From contig JAGWHK010000002.1 in NCBI GenBank assembly GCA_028866775.1, positions 98,264 to 162,263 of the forward strand: a stretch of 64,000 nt of DNA. Reading direction: 5' to 3'. Numbering within the stretch: the first letter of the stretch is position 1; each line of letters begins with the position of its first letter. Shown here piece after piece: positions 58,334 through 64,000 of this stretch. A program made the position numbers and the translations under genes. A model generated the notes under the pieces. It was not told the origin of the DNA and did no database searches. It saw only the letters and a list, made by a program, of their open reading frames with translations. Source of the DNA: Microcaldota archaeon. GTDB lineage: Archaea; Micrarchaeota; Micrarchaeia; Micrarchaeales; Micrarchaeaceae.

Positions 58334-58924
58334 TCACTCTGTGTCACGCCTGCGCCTTCTGGCCCACTTCTTTCCTATGTTGAGCGCGACCGCAGCCGAG
58401 GCGAGGCCCAGCCAGGCCTTGACCGCCATGGACTCGATGGTCTTTATGGTCTTGACATTAGGGGGATTCAGCCTTCCCTCCCGGTCTGCCAACCTTGCCC
58501 CAGCATCTGCTATCATGAGGGCCCTTCCGTCGGGGGTCTGCCATGCCAGGTCAGGGGAAACCCCTCCCCTGCCGGCCCATTCCCGCTGGAGCTTGCTATA
58601 GAGCTGCGTTTTCTCAGCGGCCGCCAGATCTTTGGCGTCGTTTCTCTCTATCGATTCGACGGCACCCCTCCTTGGGTCATTGGCCCACTCCTGCCTGCGC
58701 CATTCCTCTGTTCTTTTTTGGTTGGCATGGAAATTCATCCCCATTTCTACGGCAAGGAATGTGACCCCCCCTATTATTGCAACCTTGGATGCAGTGCCTA
58801 TTGCCCGTTCTATCCTCCCTGGGCCGCGAAGGAACTGGGCGTATTTCTTCTGAGCATAAACTACCCAAGGCTGCATTTTGGTCGGCTTGTCTCCAGAGAT
58901 CTGGCTCGCCGGCATAAAATTCAC
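58334..58924 (-). CDS. hypothetical membrane protein with charged loop
   Basis: 196 residues with two hydrophobic helices (about 43-62 and 164-181) and a long charged loop between them. C-terminus basic (KKWARRRRRDTE). No motif identified. Together with the following gene it forms a two-gene unit of unknown function, between aspS and a VapBC pair. Both proteins share a membrane helix followed by an Arg/Glu-rich region, but I see no clear sequence similarity between them. Confidence 0.55.
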   Translation of the reverse strand: MNFMPASQISGDKPTKMQPWVVYAQKKYAQFLRGPGRIERAIGTASKVAIIGGVTFLAVEMGMNFHANQKRTEEWRRQEWANDPRRGAVESIERNDAKDLAAAEKTQLYSKLQREWAGRGGVSPDLAWQTPDGRALMIADAGARLADREGRLNPPNVKTIKTIESMAVKAWLGLASAAVALNIGKKWARRRRRDTE

Positions 58925-58978
58925 CTAATATCACGCAGCCGTCCAGATATATCTGTATTGTGGTCTCCCATATCCAGA

Positions 58979-59392
58979 TTATTCTTGTAGGTCTTCTGAT
59001 AAAAGTTCGTCGCATGTTTTTATCTCGATGAAGGGCGACGCCTTCGATGCCAGTTTCTTGTCTTCTGTCACGAGAGTTCCCCCAGAACGCCTTGCCGCGA
59101 CTACATAAGAGGCATCATAATAGGATATGTTCAGCTTTGCCGCTGCTTCAAGGATCTCTGACTGCAATCCCCTCAAGCCCACCTTTTTCATGTTGTCTAT
59201 TACGGAGCTGACGATCTCGATTAATCCAGACGCTTCGGCGAACCCCAATCTCTTGTGGATAGAGTGCTCCTTCCAGATTATGTTGCCAGTTTCGTATGAG
59301 GCTAGACTTATTGTGGCGCCGCTACCTATGGGGCCTGGAATTCCCTTGCAGACCATATTGTATATTGCAGAAGAGTCGAAGATGTCGGTCAT
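58979..59392 (-). CDS. vapC: VapC-family PIN-domain ribonuclease toxin
   Basis: 137 residues. The four acidic residues of the PIN active site can be placed: Asp in IFDSSAIY, Glu in SYETGNII, Asp in YYDASYV, and Asp in VTEDKKLA. These bind Mg2+ and cut RNA. The start overlaps the antitoxin gene by 4 nt, so the pair is translationally coupled. This is the only toxin-antitoxin pair in the window and marks the beginning of the AT-rich island. Confidence 0.88.
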   Translation of the reverse strand: MTDIFDSSAIYNMVCKGIPGPIGSGATISLASYETGNIIWKEHSIHKRLGFAEASGLIEIVSSVIDNMKKVGLRGLQSEILEAAAKLNISYYDASYVVAARRSGGTLVTEDKKLASKASPFIEIKTCDELLSEDLQE

Positions 59393-59625
59393 CGCGCATC
59401 CCGGTCCTCCCTTATCGATGCCACCACTGTCTCGATTGGAAGTTTTGTAAAGGTCTTGTGCATCTGCTTCGCCTTCTGCATAAGAGCTTCTATCTCCTTT
59501 ATCCTTATCTCCCTCTCCAGCGCTCTTTTGAGGACCTTTGCAGGTTTTATGCCTAGTTTTCGCATCTTGAGGCGTTCCTCAGTTGTGATGCGTACCGAGA
59601 CCGTTGTCGTATCAGATTCGGCCAT
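59389..59625 (-). CDS. vapB: VapB-type ribbon-helix-helix antitoxin
   Basis: 78 residues. The N-terminal beta strand TTVSVRITTEERLKMRKLGI and following helix fit the ribbon-helix-helix fold of VapB/CopG-type DNA-binding antitoxins; the C-terminus would wrap the toxin. A TATA box (tttatata, 59654-59661) lies about 32 nt before the ATG, giving a short leader. The pair would repress its own promoter. Confidence 0.82.
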   Translation of the reverse strand: MAESDTTTVSVRITTEERLKMRKLGIKPAKVLKRALEREIRIKEIEALMQKAKQMHKTFTKLPIETVVASIREDRDAR

Positions 59626-59666
59626 GTAACCATATTGTATTACAATTAGTAGATATATAAATCTTA

Positions 59667-59979
59667 TTATTTGTAGTTATGCTGCACAGCATGAGGCGCG
59701 GGGCCCTTGGCCCCGCACCAGAGGTTGGAATGATGGAATCCCGATATTACTATCAACATGATATTTGTCATTTCACATAAGTGGGCTGTCGCCTGGTGAA
59801 GCTTGCCTCTGACACAGCTCTGGATGGCGTTGTAGACCTTTCGTGGGTCTCTGTCCTTGTCTTCCCTTCACCACGAAACCATATTCGCCCTCCGTGATCA
59901 CTACCTCGCACACACCTTCTTCGTGTACTTTTAATTTGGCGATTGTCGTAGTATGAATATCGTCTGCAAGTTGTCGCAC
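59667..59979 (-). pseudogene. frameshifted small gene (broken by one base)
   Basis: A leaderless GTG at 59979 with the TATA box (gtatataaaa, about 59996-60005) begins a frame that reads as a folded domain: RQLADDIHTTTIAKLKV then CEVVITEGEYGFVVKG. After about 42 codons (near 59865) the sense changes to the next frame, which continues KDRDPRKVYNAIQSC and GKLHQATAHL, again protein-like, whereas the original frame becomes Arg/Gln/Pro-rich. One extra base would explain this. The shifted frame ends at 59667, passing the GC-rich hairpin, so the natural stop may have been lost. No family recognised. Confidence 0.45.
59698..59716. repeat. GC-rich perfect hairpin in an AT-rich region
   Basis: GCGGGGCC and GGCCCCGC are separated by CTT. 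The flanking palindrome ATGCTG-CA-CAGCAT (59679-59692) lies 5 nt upstream. On the plus strand this starts at about 25 nt from the TATA box at 59654-59661, so a small RNA on this strand is possible. The rest of the gap to 60039 is the broken gene and the kaiC-like gene's promoter. Confidence 0.35.
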
Positions 59980-60039
59980 AATTCCGCAAAAGTATTTTAT
60001 ATACGGCAGTAGCATATATTTCAACGGAATGGTGGAGTA

Positions 60040-60870
60040 ATGGAGAGGGTAGTTACTGGGGTACCAGGATTGGATCCATTGATTGAGGGAGGTATACCAA
60101 AGGGTTTTAATGTAGTAGTTATTGGCCATCCCGGGGCTGGGAAGACCATACTATCTTTACAGTATCTTTATAATGGTGCCCTTAAAGGCGAAAATGGTTT
60201 GTATATAACTGTTGATGCAGATGGGGATATGATAAGGGATCAGGGGCAAAAGCTTGGTTGGGATATAAGGAAACTTGAATCCGAAAAAAAGATTTATATT
60301 CTAGAAGTACCACTCAATACGAGATTAAGAATAAATCTTTTTGGACTGATAGAGTCAAAAGTAAAGCAGTATGGTATAAAACGGATTGTTTTTGATAGCC
60401 TGTCCTCATTTATGTTCAATATAAATCAGTTCAATATACAATTGCCCAACATAAATGATCTATCTGAATTATCTAGGGAAGAATCTTCATATTTGGAGGA
60501 AGAGGTAGGTATTAGAAGCGGATCTATACCAGAGGCAGTACAAAAATTAAGACCGGATCCAATACATTACGAAACTGTGTCCAGACAGAGAATAGTCTAC
60601 CTTGTGTTTAGAGAGCTTTCTAGACTTAATACCACTAATATGCTGGTAGCCAGTGCTTCAGCAAAGAAAATTGATTCTACAGTAGATGGAGTAAGCGAAT
60701 TCGCATGCGATGGGGTTATCTCTATTCATAATGAGCTGGTAGGGGCTAAGCGAGTAAGGACCGTTACTATATCGAAAATGAGAAGTACAAATCAAAGCCC
60801 ATACATACATGATATGGAGCTAAGCGACAAAGGTATAACAATAAAGTCTGCCGATGTGGTTTATGGCTAA
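60040..60870 (+). CDS. KaiC/RadA-superfamily ATPase, stand-alone
   Basis: 276 residues of a single RecA-like domain, beginning with the KaiC-type sequence VPGLDPLIEGGIPKG. Walker A is GHPGAGKT (29-36), Walker B IVFDSLSS (115-122 region). Between them and the C-terminal strands a 50-residue insertion (about 125-180, NINQFNIQLPNIND..) is not found in standard KaiC domains. These proteins act as ATP-driven switches in archaeal signalling. GGTGGAG precedes the ATG by 2 nt. First gene of the AT-rich island; terpene-synthase-like gene follows 13 nt later. Confidence 0.85.
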   Translation: MERVVTGVPGLDPLIEGGIPKGFNVVVIGHPGAGKTILSLQYLYNGALKGENGLYITVDADGDMIRDQGQKLGWDIRKLESEKKIYILEVPLNTRLRINLFGLIESKVKQYGIKRIVFDSLSSFMFNINQFNIQLPNINDLSELSREESSYLEEEVGIRSGSIPEAVQKLRPDPIHYETVSRQRIVYLVFRELSRLNTTNMLVASASAKKIDSTVDGVSEFACDGVISIHNELVGAKRVRTVTISKMRSTNQSPYIHDMELSDKGITIKSADVVYG

Positions 60871-60883
60871 TTAGTGGTAAACT

Positions 60884-61864
60884 ATGCCTTCGAATGCTGC
60901 TCCTTCTTACGAGTTCCCGAAAACTATATTGAAACCTAAGGTTGCTTCGCAACATGGCGAACTTGTGAAGCAGATGGAACCGGATATTCAAAAATTCATC
61001 AAATTAGGTAGAAGAGATCCACTCTTGTTTGATTGGGTATTAAGAGTGATGGAAAACTTAGGATTGTCTACTGTAGAACCAGAATATCATGGTAGGCTAG
61101 CTGTGATTAAAACTACATTTTCGCTTTGGGAAGTTTTGCTTGACGATCTAGCCGATAATGAGGATACAAGAAATCTGAAACTTTTTGATGAATTCGTTAA
61201 GATACCCTTAGAACCTGAACATATAAATGAATCTAAACTTGACACCAAGGAGTTAAATTATCTAAGAATAGGGAAGGAAATATGGGAAAATTCCGTAATG
61301 GGAGAAATTAAGAAATTACCAAAATATGAAAAATACAAAGAAGCGTTAGAGTTTGATTTGCTTCAATTCATAAATTCTATGAAGTATAGCAGATTTGTTA
61401 ACAATATAAAGGATGCAGCTAATATTATCGAAACTGAGGTATATGTACATCATAGTATGTATGTTTTAATACAGATGGATTTGGATCTTATGTGTTCGAA
61501 GGGATTTAACGATTCTGAGTTCGGTATGCTGAGGGAGGTTGGATATATTACACAAAAAATGGCAAAAATAGGAAATTTGCTAGGTACATATCCAAGAGAA
61601 CTGTTAGAAACGGATATGTCAAGTGAGGCGGTGATTAAATTTATGGAGGAGCACGGATCTAACTTTAAATTTAAGCTTAACAAGATTTTAAATAAAGAAA
61701 GTAGATATCCCTTATTTGAAGAGAAATTGATTGAGGAATGGCAGAAAGAGTATCAGATGGCTAAAGAAATTGTTCAACATATAAAATCTGTTGATATGGA
61801 TAGTTTCATGAAAGAACGGGAGTTTATACAGGAAGCGTATCTTATAAAAATAACATTCTGGTAA
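60884..61864 (+). CDS. class I terpenoid-synthase-like protein
   Basis: 326 residues, all helical. Helix C region has LLDDLADNED (86-94), a D-D-x-x-D motif, and the NSE region has GNLLGTYPRELLETD, with N231, T235 and E239 in the N-x3-T-x3-E spacing that binds the Mg2+-diphosphate in terpene cyclases. The order and distance (about 145 residues) match class I enzymes. An allylic prenyl diphosphate such as geranylgeranyl diphosphate would be the substrate. There are no obvious signals for membrane location. It is AT-rich like its neighbours. Confidence 0.6.
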   Translation: MPSNAAPSYEFPKTILKPKVASQHGELVKQMEPDIQKFIKLGRRDPLLFDWVLRVMENLGLSTVEPEYHGRLAVIKTTFSLWEVLLDDLADNEDTRNLKLFDEFVKIPLEPEHINESKLDTKELNYLRIGKEIWENSVMGEIKKLPKYEKYKEALEFDLLQFINSMKYSRFVNNIKDAANIIETEVYVHHSMYVLIQMDLDLMCSKGFNDSEFGMLREVGYITQKMAKIGNLLGTYPRELLETDMSSEAVIKFMEEHGSNFKFKLNKILNKESRYPLFEEKLIEEWQKEYQMAKEIVQHIKSVDMDSFMKEREFIQEAYLIKITFW

Positions 61865-62407
61865 TTAGAGTATCTGACTTTTGCATTCTAATGGGAATTT
61901 TGAAAGAAGGTTTTCCTTTTTATATATAATTAGCTTACATTTATCGCCGTTTACTGCGGCACAATTTAGCTCTATTACATCGTAATCAAAATTTGAAATA
62001 GAAGATACAATCCCTGCGATTATTCCCCTCGTTATATTATCTACTGGTACACTTACCGTACCTTTTAAATTTTCAACAAATGGTGAATTTTCTATCGTTA
62101 TTTCACCTTCTAAAGTTTTAGATAAATATTCCATTTTCCCAAGGCCATAGAGGTTTATTGTATTTATAACCCAAGACACTGCATTTGAAGGGTCATGTGC
62201 TGTTAACAAATCCTGTTTATGATCCATCATTGACTGTTTGGCCATGCTGTAGATGAGCTTTATTGAATCTGGATCGTTGTTTATAAGCTTCATATAGTTC
62301 ATCATGCTTCTGGCGGGATATATGGATATACCTTGATTAAATAGAAGTACTCGTCCATCAACAAAAGAAAGCTTTTTGCTTAAGGTTAGCATCTCAAAAA
62401 AATTCAT
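61865..62407 (-). CDS. V4R-like sensory domain protein (second of pair)
   Basis: 180 residues with the V4R end signature: VIELNCAAVNGDKCKLIIY, with Cys 149 and Cys 157 around a G-D. V4R domains occur in archaeal and bacterial sensor proteins (bacteriochlorophyll-reductase and XylR-type) and are thought to bind hydrocarbon or lipid-like ligands. The N-terminal part (LSFVDGRVLLFNQGISIYPARS) fits the same fold. Start overlaps the stop of its upstream paralogue by 4 nt; stop abuts that of the terpene-synthase-like gene. Confidence 0.68.
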   Translation of the reverse strand: MNFFEMLTLSKKLSFVDGRVLLFNQGISIYPARSMMNYMKLINNDPDSIKLIYSMAKQSMMDHKQDLLTAHDPSNAVSWVINTINLYGLGKMEYLSKTLEGEITIENSPFVENLKGTVSVPVDNITRGIIAGIVSSISNFDYDVIELNCAAVNGDKCKLIIYKKENLLSKFPLECKSQIL

Positions 62408-63042
62408 TTAATATCACCGAACCTTTTTGCTGCAAGCCGTGGAAAATTTTTAATTAGATATTCTTTATTGCCCCAGTAATAAATGCACGATTCATCGCCT
62501 GCACATATACATTTTGCTTCTATAATATCAATATTAGTTTTAAAAGTGGTACTCAGTGATCCTGCAATTAAACCGTCAAATAGCGGATCAGAAGACGCTT
62601 CAGTAATCCCTTTGCTTTTTAGATACATGTGCAATGGCAAACCCTTTATTTCAACTATGCCATGTGGGATTCCGTCTGTTTCTACAAGTTTATAAGAAAC
62701 TATTCCCCACCCCCCAAATGCACAATATTTAACCCAACGATCTAGGTAGTCTCTGTAACTAAGACCGTATTCTTTCCCTATTGGGACAGAGTAATCTATC
62801 ATCCCGCTTTTCATACTTTCATACAATTTAGGTGCCAATTGTTTGTTATTAAATTTTAATGTGTAGAGACCTATAAAGTCTATAGGGAGTATTATTACCC
62901 TTTGTTTATCCATTTTTATTTCTCCTTCTTTTATCACTACTTCTCTAGAGAGCATGAATTTATCAACAATATTCATACCTACATCCCATTTCGTTATCTT
63001 AATACTAAATTTATTCTCAATCTTCTTTAAATAATATTGCAT
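62404..63042 (-). CDS. V4R-like sensory domain protein (first of pair)
   Basis: 212 residues. The end region DIIEAKCICAGDESCIYYW (172-190) is the V4R signature with three cysteines (178, 180, 186), and the preceding alpha/beta region (about 60-165) has the typical GLYTLKF and GWGIVSYKLVE strands. The gene overlaps the second V4R gene (ATGA type), so both proteins are made together and probably form a heterodimer. Cysteines might hold a metal or cofactor. Divergent from and AT-rich unlike the next gene, carS. Confidence 0.7.
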   Translation of the reverse strand: MQYYLKKIENKFSIKITKWDVGMNIVDKFMLSREVVIKEGEIKMDKQRVIILPIDFIGLYTLKFNNKQLAPKLYESMKSGMIDYSVPIGKEYGLSYRDYLDRWVKYCAFGGWGIVSYKLVETDGIPHGIVEIKGLPLHMYLKSKGITEASSDPLFDGLIAGSLSTTFKTNIDIIEAKCICAGDESCIYYWGNKEYLIKNFPRLAAKRFGDIK

Positions 63043-63092
63043 TTGAAGTTAATATTATATTTTCTTTCAAAATCCTCTTCTTGCTGTTTATC

Positions 63093-63590
63093 TTACCATG
63101 GAACTTCCTTCAACTTAAGCAGATGTGCCCCAATATTTGTGAGGGGGTGCAGTATACCAGTGAGCACCACAATGAAGGCGATCCCATACCACATCGGCAG
63201 ATTTCCGAGCCAGAACGCGAATATTAGAGCGAACACCACAAACCCAAACTGATCCATTATGGGGAAGCTCCTCCCGCTCTTGTAGTCAAGTCTTCTCTTT
63301 ATGAAACTTCCGAGTAAATCCCCGAATACCGCACCTACGGTGAGCATTATAGATATCTTCAGCATGAACGGGAAGGCCAGACTCTCCAATGCCCCTGCAA
63401 GTATTCCTATCAGCAATGCCGCTACTGTGCCCCTCAGCGTCTTGTTGTCGCCGAGTATCCTTTTACCACCTAACTTCCTCTTTCGGTCAAGCGGCGAGCC
63501 TCCCCCAAAGAGGATGGGTGCGCCATTGGCTGCGTAGGCAGGGAATATATAGATTATGGGATACAGGATCAGGTTGTAGAGCAGGCTCAC
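63093..63590 (-). CDS. carS: CDP-archaeol synthase
   Basis: 165 residues with about five membrane helices. The family (CarS, formerly DUF46) is recognised by PAYAANGAPILFGGG near the N-terminus, then PLDRKRKLGGKRILGDNKTLRG, and KRRLDYKSGRSFPIMDQFGF. It transfers CMP from CTP to archaetidic acid, making CDP-archaeol for membrane lipids. It is GC-richer than the island to its left, so it marks the right border. The start is chosen at 63590; EXO5-like gene ends 15 nt upstream of that. Confidence 0.95.
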   Translation of the reverse strand: MSLLYNLILYPIIYIFPAYAANGAPILFGGGSPLDRKRKLGGKRILGDNKTLRGTVAALLIGILAGALESLAFPFMLKISIMLTVGAVFGDLLGSFIKRRLDYKSGRSFPIMDQFGFVVFALIFAFWLGNLPMWYGIAFIVVLTGILHPLTNIGAHLLKLKEVPW

Positions 63591-63605
63591 AGCATCACTA
63601 GAGTG

Positions 63606-64000
63606 TCATAATTTCCCCTGCGGCCACCAGACCTTGCATTGTTCCCCGAAGAACTTGCAGTGGTTGCACTTCCACTTCTCGCCCTCCTTTACCGGCTCTG
63701 ATTCCCTCTCCCCATTCCAGAACTGCAGCACGTGTTTGATTATACCTTGCGCCTCTTCTGGATTGTAATCGAAGCTATAAATCCTTATCTCGTCACCCGT
63801 CATCTTGTCTATGTACCTGACCCTGAGCCTGGCACTGGGCTCCGGAATTCCCTTCAGCTCGTCAAAGTAGGCGTCTGCCACTGATTTAAGGGTTGAGAGG
63901 CCGTCTCCAACCCCTGTCGCCCTGAGCTGCCTCTTGAACTGCTCGCTCAGCTGCATCTTGTCTATTTGGTATGCCCTGCTGAAGTTCTGCAACGTGTATT
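63606..64000 (-). CDS. EXO5-like PD-(D/E)XK nuclease with a C-terminal iron-sulfur motif (partial)
   Basis: The reading frame stays open to the window edge, so this is the C-terminal part only (about 131 residues). The ending WKCNHCKFFGEQCKVWW gives three cysteines in a CxxC-x6-C spacing; with an upstream Cys outside the window this would bind a 4Fe-4S cluster, as in EXO5 and AddB/Cas4-type nucleases. DEIRIYSFDYNPEEAQGIIKHVLQFW is typical of that C-terminal part. The catalytic PD-(D/E)XK core is not visible. Confidence 0.6.
   Translation of the reverse strand, partial: YTLQNFSRAYQIDKMQLSEQFKRQLRATGVGDGLSTLKSVADAYFDELKGIPEPSARLRVRYIDKMTGDEIRIYSFDYNPEEAQGIIKHVLQFWNGERESEPVKEGEKWKCNHCKFFGEQCKVWWPQGKL

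Noticed and set aside
59773-60129. Intact 118-codon gene upstream of kaiC on the minus strand
   Set aside because: Its first 50 codons run through the promoter and start region of the KaiC-like gene, and its last third is not protein-like; the frameshifted version explains the sequence better.
63606-64000. Cas4 nuclease, suggesting a CRISPR locus
   Set aside because: The Cys spacing is compatible with several PD-(D/E)XK nucleases; no CRISPR repeats or other cas genes are in the window.

Overview
The window is archaeal and most likely from a DPANN archaeon of the Micrarchaeota (ARMAN-2-like) group. Direct signs are FtsZ, ribosomal protein L10e/uL16, Dph2, pelota, aRF1, RtcB, CDP-archaeol synthase, an STT3/AglB oligosaccharyltransferase, a Methanococcus-type S-layer protein, class III signal peptide pilins, TATA boxes about 25 nt upstream of many leaderless starts, and an intron-bearing tRNA-Tyr with a C1:G72 pair. 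The species call is inference.

Layout. 1-7.2 kb: the 3' end of a Rad50-like gene, ftsZ, L10e, dph2, a Yip1-pilin fusion beside a stand-alone pilin, a GNAT, and a membrane protein coupled to an HTH regulator. 7.2-15.4 kb: a flavin reductase with a cupin, split lipoate ligase genes (lplB, lplA), and a complete 2-oxoacid dehydrogenase operon (E1 alpha, E1 beta, E2, deaminase, E3, hydrolase). LplA/LplB would lipoylate the E2 of that operon. 15.4-25.7 kb: a membrane-embedded tandem AAA+ ATPase of the CDC48 type, tRNA-Tyr, a HIT protein, tRNA-Asp followed by an insertion bounded by a copy of the tRNA 3' end, BofA-like, RtcB, tRNA-Ala, presenilin-like protease and pelota. 25.8-42.4 kb: metabolism (P5C dehydrogenase and proline dehydrogenase, plant-type DapB, carbamate kinase, nucleotide-sugar enzymes), UppP, TatD, three tRNAs, a C/D box sRNA, SerRS, aRF1 and Apt. 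42.4-53.7 kb: the cell surface block, with two secreted or membrane proteins sharing a C-terminal domain, the S-layer gene, a structured RNA candidate, AglB, and an ABC transporter with a fused double permease. 53.7-59.6 kb: GlyRS, an S66/MccF-like peptidase next to AspRS, two unknown membrane proteins and a VapBC pair. 59.6-63.1 kb: an AT-rich island with a KaiC-family ATPase, a class I terpene-synthase-like protein and two V4R-like proteins. 63.1-64 kb: CDP-archaeol synthase and an EXO5-like nuclease that runs off the window.

The most unusual signals are: (i) five genes whose conserved N-termini begin upstream of any ATG, GTG or TTG. Three have a leaderless GTG mini-ORF whose stop overlaps an in-frame ATA, and two sit inside operons with a CTG as the only plausible start; (ii) the KaiC / terpene-synthase-like / V4R island; (iii) the membrane-anchored CDC48-like ATPase; (iv) the Yip1-pilin fusion; (v) the tRNA-Asp-bounded insertion; and (vi) the S66 peptidase next to AspRS.
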